Assembly: GCA_963728895.1 (NCBI GenBank)
Contig: CAVSLM010000008.1
Span: forward strand, 1 to 64,000
Length of the DNA: 64,000 nt
DNA from: CAVSLM01 sp963728895
GTDB lineage: Bacteria > Pseudomonadota > Gammaproteobacteria > JBBQDK01
Direction of reading: 5' to 3'
This document shows positions 35,991 to 46,008 of this stretch, piece after piece. Both the position numbers and the translations under genes were made by a program. The notes beneath the pieces are model-generated. The model was given only the letters and a program-made list of their open reading frames with translations. It was not told where the DNA came from and ran no database searches. The first letter of the stretch is position 1. The number at the start of each line of letters is the position of its first letter.

Positions 35991-36188
35991 CTACGCGGTG
36001 GCGATCACCGCTTCGAGCCGTGTCGCTGCCGTCCGCACCCGTTCCCGCCCGGGCTCGGCCAAGGTTTGTGAACGCCACCGCTCCAGCGTTGACACAGAAA
36101 CTCCGATCTCCCCTGAAACCTGCTGCACCGCGAAACTCTCCGGTGGCAACAGCCCTCGGTCTTTGGATGCTTGTCGGTATCTCGCCAT
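35991..36188 (-). pseudogene. Fragment of an IS3-type transposase OrfA
   Basis: From ATG 36188 the 65 residues contain LLPPESFAVQQVSGEIGVS followed by STLERWRSQ, the helix-turn-helix of IS3-family OrfA proteins. No OrfB follows. It is a remnant abutting the group II intron fragment. Confidence 0.55.
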
Positions 36189-36270
36189 TCACCTCTCCAC
36201 CTCAAAGATTACAGGTCAAAGCAGGAAACAATCATCCTGACACAGGGGACATTCATCAGGCAGTCGATTT

Positions 36271-37236
36271 ATGAGACTTTCCGTACTCCTGCTACTGGTT
36301 CAACTCGCCGCGGCTTGTGCGTGCACGAACCCGGCATGTGTGCCAGATATCAACGAACGCTCCAGCTCCAGCACAGACACAGCAAATGTAAAGGAAGCGA
36401 CGTACCTCTGGCCTCCGGACACGAGTGCCAGCCTCAAGGTAATGACCTTCAATATCCGCTGGGAGGGACTAGGCGTCGATGGAGAATTCTATGACTCGGG
36501 GTTCGTGCGTCGCAAGCCGCTGGTTCTCGATGTGCTCACGAAATTCGGTGCCGATGTTATCGGACTGCAGGAAGCGTCGATCGAACAGCGCGCCGCGCTG
36601 GCTCCCGCACTGGACGGGTTTGGCATGTTTCCGCCGACGGTCAGAGCTGGTGATGAGTGTATCCTGTATCGCCTGGACCGGTTTGACCTCAGGGGCAGTG
36701 GGCGCGAAATGTTGCGCCGGGAACCGGAAAGAGTCGGAACGAATATTGGAGTGCGCGACTTTGTATGGGTACATCTCCAGGATCGAATCAGCGGCAAGAG
36801 ATTCTACCTCGTCAACCTGCATCTGGATCATCGATCTTCTGAACGCGGCAGGCAATTGGACGGAGTACTGATAGGTGAATGGATAAGGAACCGTGAGTTT
36901 GCTGATCCTGTGATACTGACTGGAGACTTTAACGGTGGGCCAGACCAGCCGAGATACCTGTATCTGACGGGGCAACGGGCCTATTCTCGCGGGGACGGGG
37001 CAATCGACGGCACCCCAATGCGAATGCTGGACACCTTTACCGTGGCAAATCCGCATGCACGCTACACCGGTACCAGCAATGCCGCTTACAGTGGCAAGAA
37101 AAGCGGAAAACAGATCGATTATGTTTTTGCCCCGAGGGGTTCGAGGGTAATCGATTCAACAATCATCTACTATCACAGAAATGGTTTCTATCCCTCAGAC
37201 CACTTCCCCCTCCTTTCCGAGTTTGAGCTGGAATAG
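36271..37236 (+). CDS. Endonuclease/exonuclease/phosphatase-family lipoprotein
   Basis: A 321-residue protein with a lipoprotein-like signal (LLLLVQLAAACAC, Cys at the lipobox) and an EEP fold: MTFNIRW, GLQEAS (metal-binding Glu), LVNLHLDH, ILTGDFNGGP (catalytic Asp and Asn) and YPSDHFPLLSEF (C-terminal Asp-His pair). Such proteins hydrolyse phosphodiesters or phosphomonoesters; this one probably acts in the periplasm or at the outer membrane. It is separated from the neighbouring operons and converges with the ABC transporter gene. Substrate unknown. Confidence 0.8.
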   Translation: MRLSVLLLLVQLAAACACTNPACVPDINERSSSSTDTANVKEATYLWPPDTSASLKVMTFNIRWEGLGVDGEFYDSGFVRRKPLVLDVLTKFGADVIGLQEASIEQRAALAPALDGFGMFPPTVRAGDECILYRLDRFDLRGSGREMLRREPERVGTNIGVRDFVWVHLQDRISGKRFYLVNLHLDHRSSERGRQLDGVLIGEWIRNREFADPVILTGDFNGGPDQPRYLYLTGQRAYSRGDGAIDGTPMRMLDTFTVANPHARYTGTSNAAYSGKKSGKQIDYVFAPRGSRVIDSTIIYYHRNGFYPSDHFPLLSEFELE

Positions 37237-37376
37237 GTTGGCGGTCGTCATGAGAGTGAGTTGTATCTCCCGATGCTGATCGTCGGACACCATTGCGGAT
37301 CGTGCTATCCCCTGAACTGGTGGATAAAGCCGTTGAAGAGAGCCCACTATCCGGGCTGGTGCTTGCCCCAGTGAGT

Positions 37377-39218
37377 CTAGGCCTCGACCGCGGCGCGAAA
37401 AATATCACAGTGTGCCATGAGTTGGTCGTAACTGCCGCTGGCGATAATCCTGCCGTGTTGCAGCACGTGTATCACATCGCAGTCCTTCACTGTATTGAGT
37501 CGATGCGCGATGATCAGCAGGGTTTTTGTTTGCGCCAGTTCGCGGACGGATTGTCGGATGACAGACTCGGTCACACCATCGAGCGCGTTGGTCGCTTCGT
37601 CAAAGACGAGCAGTTCGGGTTTGTGATACAAGGCTCGGGCGATGGCAATCCGTTGGCGCTGGCCGCCACTCAGGCGAATGCCCCGTTCTCCAACAACCGT
37701 ATTGAAGCCGTCTGGTAGTTCCTGGGTGACAAAATCGTAGATATGTGCCATGCGAGTGGCGTCGACCAAGGCGTCGTGATCGATGTCCTCCGGGCTGACC
37801 CCGAAGGCGATGTTGCGGGCTATTGTGTCATCGACCAGGAAAATCTGCTGAGGCACATATCCTGTGTGGATTTGCCAGGCAGGGGCATTCCGCTCTGTAA
37901 TGGGTGTCTGGTCGACTTTGACCTGACCGGATTGAGGAATCAGCAGGCCGAGCACAATGTCGGCAATGGTACTCTTACCGGCTCCGGTGGAGCCGACCAG
38001 ACCCGTCGATGTGTTCTTATGAATGGTCAGGGTGAGCCGCTCCACCGCATGCGTCCCTGCCGTTGGGTAGCGGAATGACACATCCTGCAACTCGATTGAA
38101 TCCTCGCAGGTGATGGGCCGTCTTCTGATGTCCCTGGTCTGTTCTGCGCCGGGGTGCGCGTCCAGGATGGCCAAGTCCCTGGAGAGCACATTCAGGGACT
38201 TGCGGTTGAACTGCAGGGCAGACAAAGCCTGCGTTATTTGCTGAAACGCGGGAAGAATCCGATATGCGGCGACGGCGTACAAAGTGGCCACCGGTATGAC
38301 TGCCTGCGCCGACTGCTTTACGCCGACGACGTACAGTGTTACGCCAAGGATTCCGCCAAAAGCGAGCGACTCCATCAGGTATCTGGGTAATTGCGAGAAA
38401 AGACCGCTGGCGATCATCTCTTGGGTGTATCTTCTGAGTGTCTCCATATAACTGTCGATGAAATATTGCTCACGACCTGTCATCCGGATCTCTTTGATGC
38501 CGCCGAGGGCTTCTGAGAGTGCCTTGAACCGCAATTTGTTGGCCGCGACACGACGTGTACCAATTGTCGACAGTCTGTCCCGGAACCCGAAATACATCAA
38601 GGCATAGGCGCCCCCGAACAGTATGGCTATGGCACCCGCCAGGGTCGGGTCATTCCAGAACAGCAGTGCGAGAATGCAACAGGCCATAATGGACTGGGTA
38701 ATGAACTGCGTTGCCGGCATGATCATGCCAGTCACACTTTGGTTGATCTCTGATAGCAGGTTCCTCTGGATCTCGGAGGTGTTGCGCGTCAGGAAATATT
38801 GATAGGGGCTGTAAATATATCGTTCCAGCAATTTACTGGACAGTGACAACAGAGTGCCCCATACGAAACGCAATTGCAGCCACACCATAAAGGCGGCGAA
38901 CAGGTTTCTGAGCAGATAGATCAGTAGCAGCGCGAGGCCGCATATCAGCATGAATTGGTGAAAATCAACGAAGCCCAGGCCGTTATAAAGTCGATTCAGC
39001 CCGGGATTGTTGAAAACCAGATCCGGTTGGGCCATGATCCCCATGAAGGCAACAATGGCACCAATTCCAACCAGTTCGAGGCCCGTCATCACCAGGGCAG
39101 CCAGCACCACAAAATAGAATTGCAGGCGTTCCCTTGCGTTTAACAGCGCATATATTTCCTTGACGATGCCAGGCACGCCCACTGAACCCTGTTTGACGTG
39201 CCCCGGTGATTCACTCAA
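37377..39218 (-). CDS. ABC exporter, fused membrane and ATPase domains
   Basis: A 613-residue half-transporter. The N-terminal ~320 residues contain the six-helix exporter membrane domain (FYFVVLAALVMTGLELVG, LALLLIYLLRNLFAAF, SIMACCILALLFW). The ATPase has Walker A GSTGAGKST, the signature LSGGQRQRIAIARAL and Walker B LLVFDEATN. There is no peptidase domain. Exporters of this kind move lipids, glycans or small peptides across the inner membrane. The start is weak: TTG 39218, overlapping the upstream nucleotidyltransferase gene by eight bases, or a downstream GTG. The overlap indicates one operon. Confidence 0.85.
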   Translation of the reverse strand: MSESPGHVKQGSVGVPGIVKEIYALLNARERLQFYFVVLAALVMTGLELVGIGAIVAFMGIMAQPDLVFNNPGLNRLYNGLGFVDFHQFMLICGLALLLIYLLRNLFAAFMVWLQLRFVWGTLLSLSSKLLERYIYSPYQYFLTRNTSEIQRNLLSEINQSVTGMIMPATQFITQSIMACCILALLFWNDPTLAGAIAILFGGAYALMYFGFRDRLSTIGTRRVAANKLRFKALSEALGGIKEIRMTGREQYFIDSYMETLRRYTQEMIASGLFSQLPRYLMESLAFGGILGVTLYVVGVKQSAQAVIPVATLYAVAAYRILPAFQQITQALSALQFNRKSLNVLSRDLAILDAHPGAEQTRDIRRRPITCEDSIELQDVSFRYPTAGTHAVERLTLTIHKNTSTGLVGSTGAGKSTIADIVLGLLIPQSGQVKVDQTPITERNAPAWQIHTGYVPQQIFLVDDTIARNIAFGVSPEDIDHDALVDATRMAHIYDFVTQELPDGFNTVVGERGIRLSGGQRQRIAIARALYHKPELLVFDEATNALDGVTESVIRQSVRELAQTKTLLIIAHRLNTVKDCDVIHVLQHGRIIASGSYDQLMAHCDIFRAAVEA

Positions 39219-40389
39219 AGCGTTGGATTACCGCCGCGGATGCTAAGCGACCACGGTCTATGGCGCGTGCTAGGGCGACTTTTACTATGTTCCGGTAAAT
39301 CGGCAATCTGTCTCGCAACCGTTCCCGCACTTTGCTATGGAAACGCTGTCTTTCCAGGATGGGCTCCCAGGCGTTCGGCTCATCGAACATGCGATGGCGC
39401 ACGTATTCATGGAGTGTCTGAACCGAATTATCCGAACGGATCCAGGCGCAAAGCTGCTCGGGCAGTACCGCCTGCAACAACTCGTGGGCAAGCGCCAGCC
39501 CGAGCAGCAGCATACGTCGTGCCCCTGTACGCGTTGCCAGGTCAAAGCTGTACGACCAATCAAGGTCGGGATGCGCAGCCAGTAGTTCTGCAATATCGCA
39601 GGTCCAGCCGATTCGCTTCCACCACATGTCTTTGCTGCCGTGAACACAGAGAAACACCAGCAAGACTTCCGGCGGAAACGTCTGTACCTCCTCGTCGAGC
39701 AGGTGCACCCGTTGAAGGCGTTTCCACACCTCGTCCAGGTCGACTTCGAAAGGAAAACGCTGGGCGCTTATGCGCCAGTGCAGATCGATCCCGTCGTTGG
39801 TGTCGGCATAGAAAAAAGTGTACTCGTGCCAGAAGGCAAAGTTTCGTGATTCGTTGCGGCCAGTGACCTGCCCCTTTATCGGGCGCCACTCGTAACCGTG
39901 AGTTAACAGAAGTGACTTTGCAGACAGGACGTCGCGTGGCCGTACGACGATATCTAAATCCCAGAACTTGCGCAGTTCGATATCACCATGAGCGAGGGCA
40001 GCCAAAACCGGCCCCTTGTATGGAACCGCGCTGATGCCCGCGGATTCCATAATGCGGAGTACTCTGATCAGTTCTGCGGTGTTGGCCCGATTGCGTTCGG
40101 CATTGGCAAGGTAGTCGGACTGGAGTTGCTGGAGCACCGCCGATGGAACGCGGTCTGCACAGAATCTACTCAGGTTGCGATACAACAACGGTATCAGCGC
40201 GTGCGGCTGGGCCTTCCCGCGGATGAATTCCCAGTCCAGCTGTTTCAGGGCGAGTGCGTGAATCAGTTCACGTTGCTGTGGTTCGACCCGGGTGCGGGCG
40301 CACAGCAACAGCATACGGTACTCGTCCCGGGTCTCTAGCGTCCCGCCCTTCGGCCACAAGGCGCTGAGCTTGCATGCGTCGCCGTTCAT
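39211..40389 (-). CDS. Nucleotidyltransferase-family protein (PF14907-like)
   Basis: A 392-residue protein of the uncharacterised nucleotidyltransferase type. VPYKGPVLAALAHG followed by KFWDLDIVVRPRDV has the Gly and Asp-x-Asp pattern of the catalytic site; FFYADTNDGIDLHWRI and WWKRIGWTCDIAELL follow as usual in this family. The family is common beside exporters and surface-polysaccharide or peptide clusters; its reaction is unknown. ATG 40389 is the natural start. Its gene is first in an operon with the ABC exporter. Confidence 0.75.
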   Translation of the reverse strand: MNGDACKLSALWPKGGTLETRDEYRMLLLCARTRVEPQQRELIHALALKQLDWEFIRGKAQPHALIPLLYRNLSRFCADRVPSAVLQQLQSDYLANAERNRANTAELIRVLRIMESAGISAVPYKGPVLAALAHGDIELRKFWDLDIVVRPRDVLSAKSLLLTHGYEWRPIKGQVTGRNESRNFAFWHEYTFFYADTNDGIDLHWRISAQRFPFEVDLDEVWKRLQRVHLLDEEVQTFPPEVLLVFLCVHGSKDMWWKRIGWTCDIAELLAAHPDLDWSYSFDLATRTGARRMLLLGLALAHELLQAVLPEQLCAWIRSDNSVQTLHEYVRHRMFDEPNAWEPILERQRFHSKVRERLRDRLPIYRNIVKVALARAIDRGRLASAAVIQRFE

Positions 40390-40633
40390 GTCAATCGTTC
40401 GGGCTCACCAAGGTGCAGTCGAGAGTCTGGCGTGAAAATCTTACAGGCCAATCTTATTTTGTTGATAAGATACTACCCTTGCCGTTGTACGAGCACAAGG
40501 CATCGCTACAAGCTACAACTTCGGTCGCGCCAATGACCCCGCGGTGGCGGAACGGCTGCGGCGGCTGGCACGCAGCATCCTGCGACGCTGCTCGCCCGAG
40601 GCGATCGTCACCGAGAATTCCGAGTGGCGCTTG

Positions 40634-40702
40634 ATCGATGCCGAGGCGTTGCCACAGCCGCTCGAGCACATAGACATCGTCGTAGGACCAGGCATCCGGC
40701 AC
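40634..40702 (-). pseudogene. Short IS1634-like transposase fragment
   Basis: About 23 codons on the minus strand (WSYDDVYVLERLWQRLGID) match the N-terminal region of IS1634-type transposases; the frame is lost on either side. It ends where the next transposase fragment begins. Confidence 0.4.
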
Positions 40703-41340
40703 CGCTCCTCGTCAATGGCCGGCGCGTCCTCGTCGGGGACGGCCTCAAAACCCCCAAGCGCGGCAAGAAGATGCCCGCTGTGAAGCTGCTGCATCAGCAC
40801 TCGGAGTCGAACACCAAACCGGAGTACATCATGGGACACTCGCTTCAGGCGGTGAGCCCGCTCGTTACGGCGGCCCAAAGCGTCTTCGCCGTTCCTCTCG
40901 CCGTGCGTATCCACGAGGGGCTCGTCTGGTCCAATCGCGACCGGCGAACCTTGCTCGACAAAATGCTCTCGCTGCTCGCCATCGTGGCGATCGAAGACCG
41001 CTGCTACTTCGTGACCGATGCGTTCTATGCCGCGCGCAAGATCTTCCGCGGCCTGCTCAAGCACAACAACCACCTCGTCACTCGCGTCCGATCCAATGCC
41101 GTCGCCTACACCGGCTACCGCCAGCGGGGTCCGAAACAGAGAGGACGGCCCAGACTCTACGGGGAGAAAGTGAAACTCAGTTCTTTGGTCCATGCGGCAG
41201 ATCGGTCTGACGGTAGAAAATGTTCGAAAATTTCCTGCGCGGCATTGACGGTAAAGCTGACGGTAAATTATCTGGGTTGGGACGAGCGTCCACGAGAAAA
41301 CACCGGCTTATCGGAGCCGTTGATGATCGAGGTGGAGTAG
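40700..41340 (+). pseudogene. Truncated DDE transposase
   Basis: The translation contains LLVNGRRVLVGDGLKTPKRG, HQHSESNTKPEYIMGHSLQ, IEDRCYFVTDAFYAARKI and GPKQRGRPRLYGEKVKL, a DDE transposase core with Asp residues in VGDGLK and VTDAFYA. The N-terminal domain is missing, and the last ~45 codons after KVKLSSLV do not look like the family. It is a remnant. Confidence 0.6.
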
Positions 41341-41492
41341 GGGGCGCAGGCAGGGCGCAAAGCGATAATTGCCAGATGCGGTAAGATCGCAGCCTGCTAA
41401 TCTGAGGGTCCGGACGACCTCGCAAGGATGCGATCATGTGGCCCTCACCGGCTGGCAGGGAGGCCAGTCCGATTGTTGGTGCGCCAGCGTAT

Positions 41493-41575
41493 GTGCGCCA
41501 CCGTCCGGAGTGTACCCTCCTTTATCGACTCGTTCAGAAATACTACCCCGCGTTCAAGCGCCACTTGGCGGGAGC
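41493..41575 (+). pseudogene. N-terminal fragment of an IS91-type transposase
   Basis: YVRHRPECTLLYRLVQKYYP is the characteristic start of IS91-family (Y2 rolling-circle) transposases. The coding sequence then breaks into an antisense recombinase remnant and resumes at 42248. Confidence 0.5.
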
Positions 41576-42130
41576 ATCTTCGAGCGCGCTCTTGTGTGCA
41601 ACCGCGCCCGAGCGTGGTTTGGGCATCGTGAACGCCGTGTGGCACCCACCGTGCCAATGGATGACCAGACTGAGCCGTTGAGCGGCGGCGTCGAGATCCA
41701 CCATGATTTCTTTGATGAGGGTACGCGCGATCCGCTTCCTCAGCGTCATCGAACACGCGGCATCGCTCCACAGCCTCGCGAAGTCCTCGCCAAGCGCGCG
41801 GATGGCCACTCGTCGGCCGGGCTGAGCGTTGCTGTGGTCTCGCTCAGATCCTGCAGTTCGCGCGCGAGTCGCTGTTGTTGTTCGAGCTTGGCGTTGCAGA
41901 AGCACCTCGGCGATCAGGCGATTGTTCGAAGGCGCGCTCGGCTGCGTAGCGTGCTTGCTGCAAGTGCCGCTCGAGCGCGCCGCGCCGATCGCTGCCGTCA
42001 GTGTGCAGCCGTGCGAGCGCAGCGATACTCGCCTCGAGCCCGTGCGGTGAGATGAGCTCGACGATGAGCTCACTCAAACGCTGGTCAACCGTCGTGCCAC
42101 CGAAGCCGAGGCGGTACGCGCCACGGTTAC
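41545..42130 (-). pseudogene. Frameshifted C-terminal part of a large serine recombinase
   Basis: Minus-strand sequence in three frames reads as the coiled-coil and C-terminal part of large serine recombinases: GFGGTTVDQRLSELIV, ALERHLQQARYAAERAFEQ, then LEQQQRLARELQDL, then LRKRIARTLIKEIMVDLD and LVIHWHGGCHTAF. The catalytic N-terminal domain is absent. The fragment separates the two halves of the IS91-type transposase. Confidence 0.6.
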
Positions 42131-42247
42131 GAACGGTCACGGCGTTGCGCGACGGACGCGGCCACGCCAAGACTTCGAGACGGTGGTTATGGAGCGGATG
42201 AAATCGATAGTGAACCGTCACGGCTGACGGCATGGTATTCAGCGTGG

Positions 42248-42487
42248 TTGCTAAACATCCATTTTTACATGCCGTTCCTCGACGGGGTGTATATCGAACG
42301 CCCCGACGACTCTCTCGGGTTTCGCTGGGTGCCAGCACCGTCGAGTGCCGAACTCGCGCGACTGACGCAGACCCTGGCACGGCGCATCGGTCGGTTCCTC
42401 GAACGGCAGGGGTGGCTTGCGCGGGATGCGGAGAATGCCTGCTTCCATAAGCTGCTCTCGCAAGCCAGGGTGGGGAATTTTCGATGA
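42248..42487 (+). pseudogene. Central fragment of an IS91-type transposase
   Basis: NIHFYMPFLDGVYIE, FRWVPAPSSAELARLTQ and RIGRFLERQGWL match the region before the catalytic tyrosines of IS91-family transposases. The remainder is missing. Between this fragment and gmk (42488-42727) I see no gene. Confidence 0.6.
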
Positions 42488-42727
42488 CCACAATCGGTGG
42501 ATGCTTTCGGCAATCATCCTTGATGTCGAAGTGGCGATCCGGAACTCTGGTGGGATATATTCGAATCGAAGTGGAGCGCGCCGCGCTCGTTCCTGCGCGG
42601 ACACTCGCAGCAACCAGCGCTCATCCCATGTGCACCCCGTGGCGAGTGTGGCGTATGAAAATTATTATTAGGCAATTCGTTACATGCATCCTTCCGTCGC
42701 AGGTGCAGAACATCGAATGATCAACGT

Positions 42728-43340
42728 ATGAGCGGCACGTTGTATATCGTTGCGGCACCCTCGGGTGCCGGAAAGACCAGCCTGTTGCGGGAGCTGGTAA
42801 AGACCATGCCCAATGTGACGGTATCGGTATCCCACACCACCCGGGTGCCCAGGCCCGGGGAGCGCGATGGAGAGCACTACCATTTCGTTGGCGTGGAGAC
42901 CTTCGAAGGGATGATCTCGAAGGGTGCATTCCTCGAGCATGCGCGGGTGTTCGACCACTACTACGGGACGGCGCGCGCCGGGATTGTGGATCGCCTGTCC
43001 GCGGACACCGACGTGATTCTGGAGATCGATTGGCAGGGCGCGCGTCAGGTGCGTACCGCGATGCCGGACAGCGCCAGCATCTTCATCCTGCCGCCCTCGC
43101 GCGCGGCGCTGCGGCAGCGCCTTGCCGGCCGCGGCCAGGACAGCGCCGACGTGATCGCCAGGCGCATGCGCGATGCCGTCGCGGAGCTCGCGCATTACGA
43201 GGAGTTCGACTATCTGGTCATCAACGACGACTTCGAGACCGCTCTCGCGGACCTTCGTGCCATCATGCGTTGCCGGTCGCCTGCGCCGTGACGGGCAGAT
43301 GCAGCGCCGCGGATCGCTGCTGCGGGAGCTATTGGCATGA
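42728..43340 (+). CDS. gmk: Guanylate kinase, frameshifted near the C-terminus
   Basis: Phosphorylates GMP to GDP. The P-loop APSGAGKTSLLREL, the GMP-binding SVSHTTRVPRPGE and DGEHYHFV, and ILEIDWQGARQVR are all present. The first frame stops at 43291 with an atypical tail; from about 43266 the other frame gives VAGRLRRDGQMQRRG and SLLRELLA, the expected C-terminus, ending at 43340. One extra base explains this, and the corrected length (~203 aa) is normal. As an essential gene it is probably intact in the organism. It heads the gmk-rpoZ-spoT group directly after the mobile-element remnants. Confidence 0.85.
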
Positions 43341-43418
43341 ACGGCCTGCCTAAGTAGACTGGGAAGTCTCCGCTCTTGCGCCGCGCGCGGGTGCGGTGCC
43401 CGCAACCGGAGCAATATC

Positions 43419-43690
43419 ATGGCGCGTATCACCGTCGAAGACTGCCTGCAGAACGTATCAACCGCTTCCAGCTGGTGCTGGTCGCCACCAAGCGGGCGCG
43501 CCAGCTGGCGATGGGCGCCGAACCCCTGGTCGAGTGGGAGAACGACAAGCCGACCGTGGTCGCGCTGCGCGAGATCGCCGAGGGCAAGGTCGGGCCTTCG
43601 ATCCTGGACGAGGTGACCGCCCGCGAGCATGCCGAGCCACCGGTCGCGAGCGAGAAGAGATTCGCGAAGTGCGCACGAGACCTGACCGTC
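43419..43690 (+). CDS. rpoZ: RNA polymerase omega subunit, frameshifted
   Basis: MARITVEDCLQNV starts the omega subunit, then a missing base near 43459 moves the reading to the frame giving NRFQLVLVATKRARQLAMG and VEWENDKPTVVALREIAEG. Omega helps assemble RNA polymerase and mediates ppGpp binding. The position between gmk and spoT is the standard gammaproteobacterial order. The C-terminal end is not clear because a further shift may occur near 43650, so the end coordinate is approximate. Confidence 0.8.
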
Positions 43691-43715
43691 GCCCGCCGGC
43701 GAGTCCTGGGTCCTC

Positions 43716-45965
43716 ATGGACAAGTCCGCTTCCACTATTCCACCCGTCGCCGCGCTGTCCGCCGTCCCGCTCGTGATGCCGGAACCGATGGTGGCGCCCA
43801 GCCCGGTTTCGGCCGCACAAGCGGCCGATCACCAGCGTTTTCTGATCAGCGACCTCTGCGCCCTGCTCGAGACCTACCTGGAGCCCGAGCAGGTGCAGGA
43901 GGTCTATCGCGCCTATTTGTTCGGTGCCGAGGCCCACAGCGGACAGCACCGCATGTCCGGCGAGCCCTACATCTACCATCCGCTGGCGGTCGCGAGCATC
44001 CTCGCCGAGATGCGGATGGACTACCACAGCATCATGGCTGCGCTGCTGCACGACGTCATCGAGGACACCGGCACCGCCAAGGACCAGCTCGCCAGCGCTT
44101 CGGCGACGAGGTCGCCGAACTCGTCGACGGCGTCAGCAAGCTGACCAGATCAAGTTCGAGACCCAGGCCGAGGCGCAGGCGGAGAACTTCCGCAAGATGC
44201 TGCTCGCCATGGTGCGCGACATCCGCGTCATCCTGGTCAAGCTCGCCGACCGTCTGCACAACATGCGCACGCTGGGTGCGATGCCGCCGGAGAAGCGCCG
44301 GCGCATCGCGCGCGAGACCCTCGAGATCTATGTGCCCATCGCCAATCGGCTGGGCATGAACAGCATTCGACGTCGAACTGCGAGGACCTCGGCTTCGCGG
44401 CCCTCTATCCGATGCGCTACCGGGTGCTGACCGAGGCCGTGCACAAGGCGCGCGGCAACCGCAAGGAGGTGGTTGCGCAAGATCGAAACCGCCATCAAGC
44501 GCCGCCTGCGGCAGGAGGGTTTGAGCGCGAACGCTGCTGAGCCGCGAGAAGCACGTCTACAGCCTCTATCAGAAGATGCGCGCCAAGAGCCTGTCCTTCG
44601 ACGAGGTCTACGACGTGTACGCCTTTCGCATCGTCGTCGACAGGGTGGATACCTGCTATCGCGTGCTCGGCGTCATGCACAACCTCTACAAGCCCGTGCC
44701 CGGCCGTTTCAAGGACTACATCGCCATTCCCAAGGCCAACGGCTACCAGTCGCTGCACACGATGCTGTTCGGGCCCTACGGCGTTCCGATCGAAGTGCAG
44801 ATCCGCACCGAGGAGATGGATCAGGTTGCCGAGGTGGGCATCGCCGCGCACTGGCTCTACAAGTCCGCGCCAAAGATGCAGGCGGCGCCAGGCGCGCGCC
44901 CGCGAATGGCTGCGCGGCCTGCTGGAGATGCAGAAGAGCGCCGGCAACTCACTGGAGTTCATCGAGAACGTCAAGATCGATCTGTTCCCGGACGAGGTGT
45001 ACGTGTTCACGCCGAAGGGCGAGATCATGGAGCTGCCGCGCGGCGCGACCGCAGTGGATTTCGCCTATGCGGTGCACACCGACGTCGGCAATCGCTGCGT
45101 CGCCGCGAAGATCGACCGGCGCCTGGCGCCGCTGCGTACACCGCTGCAGAACGGCCAGACCGTCGAGATCATCACCGCGCCGGGTGCGCGCCCCAATCCG
45201 GCGTGGCTGCATTTCGTCGTCACCGGCAAGGCCCGCGCCAACATCCGCCACTACCTCAAAAACCTCAAGCACGAGGAGGCCATCAGTCTGGGCCGCCGCC
45301 TGCTGGACAAGGCGCTGGGCACGTTCGGCACCTCCAGCGCGGACGTGCCTCGCGAGCGCTACGATGAGCTGCTGCGCGAGTTCAATCTGAAGGCGTTGGA
45401 AGATCTCTTCGAGCACATCGGACTCGGCAATCGGGTGGCGATCCTGGTCGCCCGGCGCCTGGTGCAGACGACGGTCGAGGAGAACAAGGAGGCGGGCGCT
45501 GCGCTGGAGCGCGGTCCTTCGGGACCGCTCATCATCAAGGGTACCGAGGGCATGGTGGTGAACTTCGCCAAATGCTGCCGGCCCATTCCGGGCGATCGCA
45601 TCCTTGGCTTCGTGACCGCCGGTCGCGGCATCGTCATCCACACCGACTCCTGCAAGAACGTGGCGGAATATCGCAGCCTTCCCGAGAAGTGGATCGACGT
45701 GCAGTGGGCGCCGGGCATCGAGGCGGAGTTCTCGGCCGAGATTCGTGTGGACGTGGCAAACCAGCGCGGTGTGCTGGCGACCGTGGCCGCCGCGATTGCC
45801 GAGACCGGTTCGAACATCGAAAATGTGGACATCACCGAGCGCGACGGCATGACCAGCTCCCTGAGCTTCACCATCGCCGTTCGCGACCGGCGGCACCTGG
45901 CGCGCATCATGCGGCGCGTTCGTTCCATCCGGCTGGTCATGAGAATCTACCGCACCAAAGGATGA
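43716..45965 (+). CDS. spoT: Bifunctional (p)ppGpp synthetase/hydrolase, multiple frameshifts
   Basis: The pieces together cover a full RelA/SpoT protein of about 740 residues: the HD hydrolase domain (MSGEPYIYHPLAVA, ALLHDVIEDT, KLADRLHNMRTL), the synthetase (SREKHVYSLYQKM, DVYAFRIVVD, FKDYIAIPKANGYQSLHT, EVQIRTEEMD), the TGS domain (VYVFTPKGEIMELPRG) and the C-terminal ACT domain (VDVANQRGVLATVAAAI). The reading changes frame near 44100, 44150, 44365, 44388, 44476, 44530 and 44885, all within 800 bases. The rest, from 44890, is intact. Such dense indels in a conserved gene point to poor consensus rather than decay. It controls the stringent response. Confidence 0.85.
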
Positions 45966-46008
45966 CTGCAGCGGTTGCCGGCCCGAACACCACCATCAGG
46001 ACCCATCC

